Below are positions 1 through 11,141 of a stretch of DNA of 64,000 nucleotides, piece after piece (the stretch's first letter is position 1; each line of letters begins with the position of its first letter). This stretch comes from Hawksworthiomyces lignivorus (taxonomy: Eukaryota > Ascomycota > Sordariomycetes > Ophiostomatales > Ophiostomataceae). The DNA lies in the NCBI GenBank assembly GCA_002917075.1, contig NTMA01000057.1:124001-188000 (forward strand), in the 5' to 3' direction. The notes under the pieces are model-generated. The model was not told where the DNA came from. It did not search any database and was given only the letters and a program-made list of their open reading frames with translations. The position numbers were made by a program, and so were the translations under genes.

Positions 1-31
1 ACTCACTCTAGGACGGAAACACTGGATGCAC

Positions 32-867
32 CTAGCTCTTTAGAATTTGACCAATGGCGCCGACCACGCCAGCGGTGGCCGTCAGGTTAGGGCAGTGGCC
101 CGTGGCAAGTTCAAACGTCCGCACAGACCGACCTGCCTTCTGCATGCCCTCGACAAAGCTCTTCTGGTAGTCCAGAGGTACCGTCATGTCAGAGGTGCAA
201 TAAATATAGCTAGTGGGGATCTCGCGCCACGCAGCATGGCGGATAGGCAGATACATAGCTTTACCGTTCCAGCGGACGAGTGTTGACAGGTACTGGTCGA
301 CCTCGTCCGTAGGAACATCGCTGGGGCCAACCAATAGTGTACGTGGGTCTTTGTTCAGGCACGTATCATCGTCGGCAAAATCAAAGGCGAGCGGTACCAG
401 GTCCATATGGCCAAATTCCCGAACTTTGTCCATCATGCCTGTGCCCTCTGGCACTGCGAACGCGGCCAGATAGATGAGGTGTGAGACCCCCCCTGATAGG
501 CCCTCTTTCACTCTAGTCTCTTGTCCGAGGCCAACAAGTGCATCGCTGCCCACCTGCCCGCCGTATGAGTGCATTATAGCCACCACAGAACGCCCGGCTT
601 CCACGAGGCTTGAGACATAACTCCGGACGAGATCCGAATCAGTGTAAAGATCAGCGTTAGGGGGCCGGCTCTGTAGGAAAGAATTAGCGGAATACTAAAC
701 AGGTGGAATAACGAGGAGCAGCGGAAGCTGACTTGGTTGGTGGACGGCAGTCGTGGGCAATGAACTTCATAGTCGGCGTTCTTGAGAGCTGAGATGAGCT
801 TCTCGTAGCTTTTTGGTACGTGCCAGCCGCCGTGGATGAAGACGATGGTGGGTTTAGAAGCAGCCAT
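32..867 (-). CDS. alpha/beta hydrolase fold protein
   Basis: Predicted soluble alpha/beta hydrolase of 257 residues. The gene has two exons: 867-733 (45 codons) and 670-32. The 62-base intron (671-732) has a GTCAGC donor and CTACAG acceptor and restores one continuous frame. Visible family marks are the N-terminal strand and oxyanion region IVFIHGGWH, the nucleophile elbow MHSYGG (serine in a variant G-x-S-x-G) and a C-terminal GHCPN that probably carries the catalytic histidine. These belong to the AB hydrolase superfamily of esterases, lactonases and dehalogenase-like enzymes; the substrate cannot be read from sequence. It has no signal peptide, so it is probably cytosolic. I trust the fold and gene model; the reaction is unknown. 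Confidence 0.85.
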
Positions 868-1611
868 TGCAGAAGTTACGTAGTATCTCAGAAATTATAG
901 GATTGAAGAACAAACAGGCTAACCAAAACGTAGCCGATGTGCCTTTATATCACAAATAGGTTAGAGACGCAATAAGAAACACCATTGTCAGAGCCGCACC
1001 CGCCCTTGTCTTTTACACATAATCCTGACTCGCCATTGGTGCATTTGTTCCGCACACTAAATCAGAAATCTGCTAGCTCGAAGGATTGAGTACTCATCTC
1101 TTCGGCCGGGGACCTTGTCTTGAACATGCTGGCGGCTCACAAGCGGAAACTTATAGAGAAAACCTGGGAACTAGGGCAACTTCCTCTGTACAGCAGCAAA
1201 TGAAGAGCAAGCCAGCACAGAAACAGAGTTTACCTATGTTTAACTAATGCAGTCATGGCTGCGCCTTCGTGTCTCACGAAGATGATTAGCCGAGTCCCCA
1301 ACCCCGCTTTGCTTCAGCGTTTTCGATGAGGAAGTATGCCAGAGTAGGGGGTCGGATATTACCAAGAATAGAAAATAGAAAATGCTGTCCCCCGAAACAT
1401 CCATCTCAAGACGCGATATAGCATTCAACGCCTAAAAGGTCCTAGTGCTTTGAAAAGTTCCTACGTTCTTGTAATACCACGTTGCCTGATATCCTGGAGA
1501 GACTTGGCAGATCTTTGCTGGAATACAGCAGGCCAGCAGGAATTTAACCTTGAGCTATTGGGTCTCTTTCTTTCTCGAGACCCAAGCGGGGACCTTTGCC
1601 CTGCTCCTGGG
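868..1611. other. intergenic, no gene seen
   Basis: About 740 bases between the hydrolase start and the M61 remnant. Only short open frames occur, none with family motifs or plausible splicing. It must contain the hydrolase promoter on the minus strand; I see no clear TATA element. Confidence 0.6.
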
Positions 1612-2115
1612 CTAGTACTCAACGTCTACCCTCTCTCCGCCCCGCTCGACTGTTACTCTGTGTTTTTCGTCAAAGTTTGTCACTGCTCGCCTCGGTCGCG
1701 AGTTGCCCTTGATGACATCGCCATCCTTCAACCCCGCCTCGGCCGCCCGCGAGCCCGACACGACACCGACTGCCACGTTGCCTTCAGCTCCCCCGAGCTC
1801 AAACCCAAAGTCCAATATCTCCCGCTCTTCGGGGCACAACCCGTCAAACACCCTCTCCATGTCCGCAAAACGCACCACCTCGCCGTCCAGGAAGCCGCGG
1901 AAGTGCGCCGCAGCAACGTCCACGCCGATCCAGTGGCCGACTGGCTGCAGCTAGTCTTGGGTCTGCACCTTGTCTCCACGCCGGCGGCGCGCGCAGATCT
2001 CGCGCACGATCTCGTCGATGGGCCGCACGACGCCCGCTCCCTTCGCGGACGACGCTCTCCGCGTGTAGACGTCCGTCCGCATCATGTAGATGCAGGCGCG
2101 CGCGGGGAGGACGAA
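1612..2115 (-). pseudogene. C-terminal remnant of an M61-type (glycyl aminopeptidase) protein with PDZ-like domain
   Basis: One minus-strand frame reads from about 2115 to a stop at 1612, interrupted by one TAG at about 1953 (context QTQD-stop-LQPVGHW, where a tryptophan codon is likely in the parent). The upstream part, with ACIYMMRTDVYTRR and RPIDEIVREI, resembles the helix that follows the catalytic domain of M61 peptidases. The downstream part, with SRAAEAGLKDGDVI, is a typical PDZ ligand-groove region. The zinc-binding HExxH half is missing. The remnant stops where a MATE transporter fragment begins on the opposite strand, so a rearrangement is likely. Family assignment rests on memory of conserved patterns; M61 is the best guess, with another PDZ-bearing peptidase possible. 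Confidence 0.55.
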
Positions 2116-2130
2116 AGGCGCGTGCTGGTC

Positions 2131-2830
2131 ACCTGAGCGCGGAGGATCTGGCCGCGGCGAGCATCGGCGTCACCACAATGAATATCGTGGGCCTGTCCAT
2201 CTTCGAGGGCATGGCGACGGCGCTCGACACGCTCTGTGCCCAGGCCTCCGCGTTTGGATACGCCGCGGGTGTCGGCCTCCACGTCCAGCGAATGCTTCTC
2301 CTCATGGCGCTAGCCACCATTCCGGTGGAGGCGGTATGGCTCTGCTCGCCCTCGATCCTGCCTCTGCTTGTTCGGCAGCGCGAGCTTGCTCGGAAAGCGG
2401 GCTCGTTCTTACAGGTGAGCCTCATCAGGCTGCCTGGGTACGCCTCCTTCGAGGCGTGCAAGCGGTTCCTGCAAGCACAGGGAGACTTCAGGACGGGGAT
2501 GGCCATCTTGGCATTTTGCGCGCCCGTCAACGTCGTCCTTGTCTGGTTGTTTGTTTTTCGGCTGGGCATAGGCCTCGGAGGCGTTGCCTTGAGCGCCGTC
2601 ATCGCGAATAGTCTGCGTGTCCTCCTTCTTCTCGTCTATATCGCGCTGTTCGGCAAGTGGTCGCGCAAGTGCTGGTCCGGCTTCTCGCGCTGCGCCTTCC
2701 AAGACTGGGGTCCGATGGCCCGGCTGTCGCTGGCAGTGCTCGACTTTGACGTTAGCCGAGTGGGCCGCGTTCGAGATTCCAACGTTGTATTGGCTTCAAT
2801 CAGTTTGCGGCTTTCATTCCACCTAACGTG
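2131..2830 (+). pseudogene. broken MATE-family efflux transporter fragment
   Basis: From 2131 the plus strand reads HLSAEDLAAASIGVTTMNIV, followed by an EGMATALDTLCAQA segment. This is the N-terminal core of fungal and plant MATE (multidrug and toxin extrusion) proteins. Several hydrophobic helices follow to about 2735. Then the frame shifts: the continuation LTLAEWAAFEIPTLYW sits in another frame (about 2738-2800), after which homology is lost. The first helix and the entire second half of a normal 450-600 residue MATE are absent. Hence it is a truncated, frameshifted copy. Its left end abuts the M61 remnant. Confidence 0.7.
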
Positions 2831-3585
2831 CGCTAATTGGCAAAACCGTTTGGCTCCCGCCAGCCAAGCCCCAGCAGCTCAAACAGCGTGCTCTCGCTTT
2901 AAGCCATGGGCAGATTTACGTAACGTGGAGCACGGCATAAGTACGAGAACAAGTCTGACGTGAACATAAAACTGCGACCTTCCCTATGCGGAAAAGGCTG
3001 CCAAGCAGCTTGCCATGGCGATCCCTACCACAGTCAGCTTAAGCTTCGTTCCCTTGTTCGTTCTCAACTCGCAACTGCAATATTGCTAGAAGTTTTTCTT
3101 AAAAACGAAGGCAACAGAATGACCGATATGATGGATTTCAAGTCATATGCCCAAAGGACGTCTGTGAGAAACTCAAAGTTTCTTGACGAGAAAGGATGCT
3201 GAAGAAGGCCTATACGTAAACATGCGTCGTTTTAAGTATACCATCACGCTTTTGTGTTGTATCTCGGACATTCTCGCCGGTACCCAGTACACTTTATCGT
3301 TGCAATATGGTGATCCACTATCGCGATGGCGAAAATTGCGCAACCGGACGCTGTAATGATATTATTACTTTAATGGAATCACCATGGCCACCACGGTGAA
3401 AAAAAAAAAAAAAAAAAAGTAATGATGTGTTATACAGAATGCATAGATTCTACAACTGGTATATAAAGACGCGGCGATGGCCTTCAATCTCCGCTCCTTG
3501 AAAGCCATATCATAGCCGCAACGACCTGTTTTCATCTCATATTTTGAGGCTCCCGCTAGCCGACTAGCTACAGCCACTTGCGACT
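2831..3585. promoter_or_regulatory. intergenic region with poly-A tract and TATA-like element upstream of the UNC93-like gene
   Basis: No gene is supported here. An 18-base A run lies at about 3401-3418, and TATATAAAG at about 3460-3468 stands some 120 bases before the ATG at 3586, a plausible core promoter for the downstream gene. Confidence 0.5.
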
Positions 3586-5083
3586 ATGGCCAGTCCAAAA
3601 GAAACGGTCTCGATCGAGGCCGAGCCTCGGTATGATTCTTCCAGCGACCGCCAGGTCGAACCTCGGCAGCATCGAACATGGTACCACACAAGCCTCGCCA
3701 ACGCTTTCGTGATTGGCGCAGTCGGCTTTCTCGCGCCCGGGCTCTGGAACGCTATGAACGCGCTCGGCGCCGGCGGTGCCCAGAAGCCCTTTCTTGTCAA
3801 CGCCGCCAACGCGCTGGTGTTTGGGATCATGGGGATTCTGTGTCTGTTCGGCGGCCCCATTGCCAACCGCATCGGCCTCAACTGGACCCTGTGCCTGGGC
3901 GCGATCGGCTACCCCATCTACTCTGCCGGCCTCTACTGCAACAACCGCTACGGCAACGTGTGGCTGGTCCTGTTCGGCGCCGTGACGTGCGGCTTCTCGG
4001 CGGGGCTGTTTTGGGCCAGCGAGGGCGCCGTCGCCCTGGGCTACCCGGAGCCCAGCAAGAGGGGGAAATACATGAACATCTGGCTCTGGTTCCGCACCGG
4101 CGGTCCCCTCGTCGGCGGCGCCATCGTGCTGGGCCTCAACCACAGCGCGAGCGCCAAGGCCAAGGGTAAGATTGACCCCAAGACGTACATCATCTTCATC
4201 GCCCTCCAGTGCGTCGGCGCGCCTGTCGCGCTCCTGCTCTCCCCCCCGGAGAAGGTGCAGCGCTCAGACGGAAGCCGTGTCGTCGTCAAGGCGGAGAAGA
4301 GCTTCCGGGAGGAGTTCAAGGCCCTGTACCGGAACAGCACGCGGAGAGACATCCTGATTCTGCTGCCCGTCTTCTGGGCGGCCTACTTCAACCAGTACAG
4401 CGGCAACTTCCAGACCTACTACTTTGGCGTTCGAGCCCGGGCCCTGATCGGCTTCGTGATCAACTTCGGCACCTTGCTCTCCTCCCAGCTGATGAGCACC
4501 TTGCTCGACTACAAGGGCCTCCGCGTGAAGAGGCGCCTGAAGTACGGCTATTGGTATGTCGTGTTCTGGCACCTCGTCGCCTGGATATACGCCTGGGTCA
4601 TCCAAGAGAAGTACACAAGGACGAACCCTACCTGGGACTGGGAGGACCGCGGGTTCGTCGAAGGCTTTTTCGTTCTCGCCCTCTGGGAGTTTGCCCGCCA
4701 GGCCCTGCAGAACTGGCTGTACTACTTCTTGGCGACCAAGACAGACAACATCTCCGAACTGAGTCGCTTCTCTGGAATTCTGCGAGGACAGGAAAGCTTC
4801 GCCCAGGCTGTTAGCTTCGGACTCAACACGAAGGGCTGGTATGGCGGAAGAGTGCCGTTGGCCATCAACACGATCCTCCTAGGTGAGCCCCATTTCTCTT
4901 CTTTGTAGCAGTAACAAGCGAATACGCATGCTAATTGTCCGAGAAGGCCTGTCTGCGTATCCAACTTGGCTGGCAATGAGAGAACATCAGACCGTAGAGG
5001 AGCAGAAGGATATTTCTGACGAGGAAACCAGAGCCTCGAATCCAGGTCTCTTGACCGAGGGTATTAACATGGCCGCCAAATGA
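3586..5083 (+). CDS. UNC93-like MFS membrane protein
   Basis: Integral membrane protein of 477 residues with about 11-12 hydrophobic helices after a polar N-terminus of about 30 residues. The gene has two exons, 3586-4882 and 4947-5083; the 64-base intron has donor GTGAGC, branch TGCTAAT and acceptor GAAG, joining ILL to GLSAYPTW in frame. The pattern NAMNALGAGG, followed by AANALVFGIMGILCLFGGP, and the later NQYSGNFQTYYFG match the fungal UNC93-like/DUF895 group of the major facilitator superfamily. Fungal members are poorly characterised; ion or small-solute transport is the usual suggestion. The coding region is markedly richer in G and C than its flanks. Confidence 0.88.
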
Positions 5084-5979
5084 ACATGCCTTCATAGGCA
5101 CATGCTGGTTGTCTACTTCTTGTCTCTGGTAGATTGCAAGTAATGGAAGAAGTAAAACACTACTTTTATTACAAAAAGGATTATCAATATTCATGAGACC
5201 CATTGATGCTGCGCCGACACGGCATGGTACTATTGGAATGAAAGACACGAACCGGCATCTATAGAGCGTTTGCAATAGTAATTTCCACATACACTTCAGC
5301 GGAGGTGTTACCCACTAAGCCTAGAAGGCCGTAGAGATCAACGGTTGCAAGTATCCTAGTTATCTTATGGTGAGGAAGGGAGCCGAGGAAGCGGCACAAA
5401 CGGTGCAGGACACCCAGTTGCTGATGGCCCCGAGCTGCTGTGGGACGGAGGCAGCATCGCATAATCGATTGTGGGCAATTAATTATAATGATGATCACGG
5501 CACCAAAATGAACTCTGAACAGGCAAGTATCCAGCCTAGTATTCCGTGGCTCTCCACCTTTGACCGCAGACAGCGTACGTCGGAAATCCGCCAGCATCAA
5601 ATTGACGAGAGCATCCAGACTTCCCATCTGACCATATCAAGAACCACATTATACCACTCTGATTTGGAAGCTCTATCCGGCCATCAGTTAAAGTAGAAAC
5701 ACTAACAAATTTCTGCAATTGGACACTGGGCAGCTGGTAGTCTGGCTAACCAGAGACAAGAAATATAAGTCTAGCTATCTTAAGGCCGCGGTCCACCCTC
5801 GCCAATATCTTGAAGCGTCAGATTCGCTTTCGGGCGACATGGAATCCAGAACTGCGCGTGGCACGACAAGATCCTTAAATTGTAGGCTGTACTTGTTGCG
5901 AAAACACAAACTTGATATGCCGCAAAAGTTTGGCTGCTTTATTCTTCCACCTCGGCTACTCTGCCCTCGGCGTAGCATG
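5084..5979. other. intergenic, no intact gene
   Basis: About 900 bases after the UNC93-like gene. Open frames of 60-127 codons occur on both strands but show no recognisable motif. Part of it may be decayed 5' sequence of the SDR remnant that follows. Confidence 0.4.
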
Positions 5980-6436
5980 AGGTTGACACCATTCGAATTG
6001 GTGCCAAATTCCCACTACCTTGTTCACTTTGGTCCCGCTACTGTAGCCAGCTCCGTCGTATTTGAAGTTGAAGGAGCACACTGCAACGTTTGGCAGGCCT
6101 AGAGTTTTCACGTCAGGGACGAATCACTTCGCGTATGTAGGCAAAGGATTGAAGGAGCAAATCGAATCAGAATATTTTGAGGGACCATATGCCAGGGTTC
6201 CTAAAAGAGTCCTCAAAGGTCTTGAGATGGGCGACGCTCCCGGCGACGTCGTCGACGTCGCTAAAGCGATCGTGGATGTTGTTGCAGCTCCGGAAGGAAC
6301 TACACCATTCCGCGTCCACATTGACCTATGAAATGACGGAGCAGAAGTTGTTAACGCTGTCAAAGATCTTGCGCGGAAAGAGTATCACCACAAAATGGGC
6401 TTGACCGATCTTCTCAAGGTGTCAAAGCCGGAATGA
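5980..6436 (+). pseudogene. short-chain dehydrogenase (SDR) C-terminal remnant
   Basis: The frame from 6062 contains EYFEGPYARVPKRVLKGL and DVAKAIVDVVAAPEG followed by FRVHID. This is the usual end of fungal SDRs of the oxidoreductase/ketoreductase type, where a Rossmann-fold enzyme closes with a V-x-D element. A TGA at 6329-6331 interrupts the frame, yet the same frame continues with NDGAEVVNAVKDLARKEYHH to a second stop at 6434-6436, as intact relatives do. Just upstream, SSVVFEVEG lies in another frame, suggesting an additional frameshift. The cofactor motif and the YxxxK catalytic site are missing. I call it a decayed 3' part of an SDR gene. Confidence 0.55.
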
Positions 6437-6912
6437 CATATGGATCTTCCTCACATGCATCTGTACAATTGGGGAGGCCGATTAGCAATAGAAATAATTC
6501 TAGTCAATATAAAATTCATGCAGTTATTCGAAATATATATTCTCACGTTCCTTTCAGACACCTCATCTTATGTGTAAAATAGTGAAGGGTGAGGAACTTC
6601 TCATTGCCCAAGTCAAATATGCCTGAGCTAAGCCCTGCTATGTTCACCCGCTGGGACTCGGGGGAAAAAAAAACACTATTCACGATAGAGTTTACCAAAC
6701 TTATGATAAAGCGAGCGTCTATTGGATTTAAAAGAGCGAAAAACATTTCATCTTGATCTTGTAGTTGCACCTTGAACCTACAAGGTCGCAATAGCCCGAT
6801 GGCCTTGTATAACATTCTACCACAGGGCCACTATTCTGCTTTCGAGGCTTTTTAGCTTTGGCGGCATGCTAGAAGGTGCTGCCGGTAGTGCTTGCACATT
6901 CCACTTCTCCTA
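6437..6912. other. AT-rich intergenic stretch
   Basis: The 3' flank of the methyltransferase gene. It is AT-rich, has no gene support, and includes short A runs near 6664. Confidence 0.5.
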
Positions 6913-8401
6913 CTATTCTAGAGGCTTCTGGGCCCAGAGAATGTTGCCACGATAGTACGCATGGGCTTTGCCGGACCGCAGCTCCTTGCGTATCTGCGCG
7001 GCATAGACCACGATGGCCTCCTTCGACCAGCCAAGCTGGGTAGCCATTAAGCCCACGACACCCTCTGTGTCGTTTTCGATGGCGGCACGCGAGTAGAGGC
7101 CGACGTTGCGCAGGTTGGGGTCCTTGGCCCACTCAGAGATGGGGATCTGGAGTTTTGAGTGTGAGCGGTAGAACGAAGAAAAATAGAGGAAGATGAAGAT
7201 GGAAAAATACCTTGACAGGCTTTTCGTGGATATCAACAAAGCCGACAGCCTTGGCAGCCTGGATCTGCAGCTTCTCGCGCACAGGGCTGAAACTGGCGGT
7301 TAAGCCGAGCTTGCGGGCACCTTCACGGAAAATGACACCCCACTGGGCAATGGCGCTCTTGTCATCGAAAGAGCCATCGTCGGACTCGAAGAAGCCGTTG
7401 ACCTCAAAGGACTCAAGCCAGGCTCCGGGTTTCAACGTACGGTAGGCCTCTCGGAATAAGGCCGTCCAGTCGGCAACGCTGCCGACAAGCCAGCGCGTGT
7501 GCACAAAGTCGAGCGAGTTTTCAGCAAAGGTCCACTCCTTGAGAAAGTCGTCGATTTGGCTGAGGTGGTGGTTTTGCGTTCCCTTTGCGTTAGTAAGCCC
7601 AGCAACCATGGGTTGGAAAGGTCTTCGCGCGACAGGCCTCTTGTCAGGTCTCTTATCCTCTCATCACTCACAAATGCACGTTTGGTGGAACCCACGTGGG
7701 CTGTATGGGCGAGATATCGGTGCCAATCACCTTACAATCGGGGTACTCATCGCCAAAGTCACTGGCCGTCAGCAAGAGGAATAATGGCCCATATGTACGT
7801 TTAGAGGAACCACTAAAAAAGAAAGCTTACACGGCCCACATCCCGGTTCCAGTGCCAATGTCTACCGCTTGCTAGGCATATTAGTTTGCCATTCACGGTT
7901 CTCATCTCTCGTCTCTCGTCTCAGCATACCTCGATGTTTTTGGACAGCGGCGCAAAATGCAGCTTTCCATCCATTACCAGCGTATACGCGTGGTGTCTAG
8001 GGTTGCACGGTTAGCGCGGATTCTCAGCGATCCGGTTCTCGGTAATCTCCAGTCACTCAGCTCACTGAATGTCCAGGGTATCGTTCTGCCTATCGTCATT
8101 GGCACCCCAGTACTGCTGGTCGACAACGCTGTCGCTGTGGTACGTGCGGCCGTTTACCGTGCGGTATTGCAGGATGCTTGACGAGATGGACGCCGTCGAG
8201 ATTGTCGCATCCTCGCCTAGGGCCGAGTCGTTGTCATCCTGTGTTGTCAGTGACACACGCCCAGGATCCCGATGTATAAGAATCATGACTAATTCTACCC
8301 ACATCGGCCGCTTGGTCGAGCCAGTGATGCGCCGGCTGCAGCTCGGGGTCGGCGGCGGCAGCGGTGGCAGCAGCTTCCGTAGCAGGGGCGAGGTCAGCCA
8401 T
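6913..8401 (-). CDS. TAM/LaeA-like SAM-dependent methyltransferase
   Basis: Class I S-adenosylmethionine methyltransferase of 350 residues in seven exons: 8401-8303, 8238-8066, 7996-7930, 7871-7831, 7761-7672, 7559-7211 and 7146-6913. All six introns have GT-AG ends and keep the frame. Motif I is VDIGTGTG (about residues 116-123). [15 protein letters not shown], then DDFLKEWTF and [14 protein letters not shown], are typical of the fungal TAM-domain group that contains LaeA and many secondary-metabolite-cluster methyltransferases. The N-terminus is alanine-rich and polar, as usual in this group, so the protein is soluble, nuclear or cytosolic. No biosynthetic core gene lies next to it here. 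Substrate unknown; a global LaeA role is not claimed because filamentous fungi carry many paralogues. Confidence 0.88.
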
Positions 8402-10172
8402 GGTGAATAGTGTTGGAGATAAAGGGAGAAGTTGTCAAAAGACGGCCAAAGCCGTCAGACTAAAATCGAGGAGGGGAATGTCCCTCCCTATTTAAACCTT
8501 GGTTAATCACCCCACTCAAGGACAAGAGGGTATGAAGACCCCGGCCCGTAGCGAATGTAACCTAATACGTTCAGAAAAGCCCAAAAACGTTAGCAAAAAT
8601 CGTTAGTCTGGAGGGTGGTTACTACACTACCATTGTACAGTACTAATAGGATACATCTACAGCATATTTACAGCACGTCCAATATAGCGATCAGGGTCCT
8701 GTTAGACTCTGGAAGGTGCAAGCTGCTGTCGCCTGTTGTTTTGGAGTCAATACTGCCTAAACCCGGTCATAGAATATGGTTTAGCAGAGGCTTCATATAA
8801 CCATATGCTTTTCTGCTGTTTGCTGCACCCTGCTGCCGTACTCAATTATCCTGAATGACAACGTGGCGTGAAGTAGTGCGTACATGAGTAATCTCTTCGT
8901 TGACAATTCTAGTATGTATTTTGTCACATTTCACCACTAATTGCTCGTCAAGCTTAGCAAAATCGCCTCTTTCACGCAACTGTAAGGGTTAACAACTCCG
9001 CTCCGGTAGTCGACGTGGGACTGTGCTTCGTCTGCTTGCATTCTATGCAATGGGTCCTCCGCACAGCTTAATGCGGGATCGCCCTGTGCTGCCCCGTGCT
9101 GGCGTGCTTGGCGCCTGTGTGGACGTACTTGACACCTATACTCACTCCAAAATACAACGTCGGATTGGCAGCGCTAAAAGTGACAGCATTTGTCCTTTAC
9201 ATTACAGACACTGTATTTTCTCAATTTGATGAAGAGAACAAGATTTGGTCTATGTTAGATTAGACTGCTGTTTTTTTTTTATCTAGCTACTGATAGAAAA
9301 GGACTTAGAAGAGGCTCAGTAATTAATCTAAAATTAGATTCTATGTGCTAGTCACTGTTATATTCTAGCACTTTTTTGTGCTAGCTACTAATATTTTCTA
9401 GCCCTTCTTCGTGTTCTAGAGCTTTTTTGTCGTTTCTCTGTGCCAGCACATTAGAGTGGCCAGCACAGAAAAATACTAGGACTTAGGTAGGGTTAGCCAC
9501 TCTGATATGCTAGCCTCATACTTATGCTGGCTACTTATCTGCCGCAGTATACCGCGTTGGGTCACTAAATAGGTCTTGTTATGCTTATTTCGTAACACTT
9601 CCTACCAGGATAGTTTAAACAACCCTAGAGACGAAAATAACTACCTTTTTTAAAAGATAGATGCAACCACCTAAAGTGATCTATAAGCCTGGCGCCTGCG
9701 ATTGATGCAACCGCTGAGAAGAATATACGAAGCGTGTTTTGGTTGGGGAAAATGGGTCCATGCTAGTGAAATACGAGTAGACAAATTCAGCAAATGCAGT
9801 AAACCTATACTCCACAATAAGACAAGCCTTAGACAGTACTCCAAGGTAGTATCAAATATAGGCGCAAAGGGTCTGTAAAAAGTGATAGCTACCATTAACT
9901 ACTTTGTTGCTCGTATTGTATTTTAGTTGGCGAATAAGAGAACGGCGGTGACAACATTTTGCATGCCTGCAGGCCTGCGCTATTAGTTAGCTGTTGATCG
10001 ATCCAACGTTAAAACCCAAAGCGGAAAAATGGTTATATGCGTGTCTTGGAATTTTACTTAAACTTCAATTTTCCGTATAAATATATAATTATTCGCATTT
10101 TAGGACATACTTGTTTTCAAACATTCACTTTGCACGACAATTTTTTGTTGTCGTTACCGTTTCGATTTCAAG
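8402..10172. other. AT-rich gene-poor region with inverted repeats
   Basis: About 1.8 kb without a credible gene. The left part is the methyltransferase promoter. From about 9240 the DNA carries CTAG-containing palindromes and an imperfect inverted repeat (separate entry) and looks like a decayed mobile element. A TATA-like run at about 10074-10086 precedes the secreted-protein gene at 10173. Confidence 0.5.
9365..9514. repeat. cluster of palindromes and inverted repeats, possible decayed MITE-like element
   Basis: CTAGCAC (9365-9371) and GTGCTAG (9378-9384) form a perfect 7-base stem around a T run. The 19-mer at 9442-9460, read on the minus strand, pairs with 9496-9514 with 16 of 19 identities. 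All three differences are G/A transitions, as expected of repeat-induced point mutation. No terminal repeat or target-site duplication could be fixed, so the element type is open. Confidence 0.4.
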
Positions 10173-11141
10173 ATGAAGTCATTGAATAGTTATTCTTTGT
10201 TTTTCACAGGCATCTGCTTCGACCTGGCCTTTGCTAGCAAATGCCGTCCCTTTACATCACTAACGTCTTCAAGTATTACCTGGAGCTCTGTTTCGTCTGC
10301 ATCTTCTCCATCTTCGAGCGCTACTCTTTCGTCGTCCTGTCCGGGAGAAACTCTGAACGGATACATTCAAGTGTACGATAGCGAAGGTGCTTCATTGGGG
10401 TATCTTGACGGGACAGACCCATTGGAAGTTCAGGTATCTTGGGTCGGCGACAACTGTATCCAAACTGGTCTTGCTCTTTCTATAGTTGGTGGAGTCGATG
10501 GCCAGACATATCCTTATCTAGGGTTCGGTGGAAACCCAGATAACTACAATCTTCAACCTGGGAGCAATGGGTACGCTGTCTTAATTTAATATTATGTGAT
10601 AAAATGTCAAGATCTAAATATCAATTGCCCGAATTCTGTTGCAGTTATGCCGTCACCGCAGCAGCCGAATTCTGTAAGTTGCATCTCTTCCCTCACATCG
10701 GCCCCACAAAAATCATGATTAACAGCCTTTCAAGTGGCACCAGACTCGCCTCCGTCATTCACTGTTGCCAACGAAATACAAAATGCTGGATTAAAATCAC
10801 CTACGGAGACATCTGTTGTAAGCTTCTCCAGCACTCTACCACAGCCGAGCTTGAAGCTAATTATTATACACTGTAGTGGACTTTTGACGTTCTTTCAAGA
10901 AATCTCTCTGCGGTATGGACAAATGCAGACTTGAGTACGTTATTCTATATCGTTCGATTTGGATTTACATTAGAATTAGCTTGCTAACTTTAGTACGTCT
11001 CCTACAGCCCAGGTCGACGGACAAGTATTTTACGATCTCGAATCTACAAACCTAGGCCTTACCGGCGACCTAACACAAGTACAATTGGGGTTTCCTGGTA
11101 CTAAATTAGGTGCTGCGTCCTTGGTATTTGTTCCGGCGTAA
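10173..11141 (+). CDS. small secreted protein, serine/threonine-rich N-terminus
   Basis: Five exons: 10173-10570, 10645-10673, 10726-10817, 10877-10934 and 11008-11141, giving 236 residues in one frame through four short GT-AG introns. The first ~20 residues are hydrophobic and end near AFASK, consistent with a signal peptide. A serine/threonine-rich linker follows, then a domain with NGYIQVYDSEGASLGYL and the spliced segment WTFDVLSRNLSAVWTNADL. The last exon ends LVFVPA. The layout resembles abundant uncharacterised secreted proteins of plant- or insect-associated Sordariomycetes; I know no assigned function. Role could be surface or effector-like, but that is inference. The exon model is supported by frame continuity only. 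Confidence 0.7.

Noticed and set aside
1450..2136. Plus-strand open frame of 228 codons
   Set aside because: It is the antisense shadow of the M61 remnant, proline/arginine-rich and without motifs; the minus strand carries the recognisable PDZ sequence.
5259..5696. Overlapping open frames on both strands after the UNC93-like gene
   Set aside because: No motif or splice continuity; may be relic sequence but cannot be assigned.
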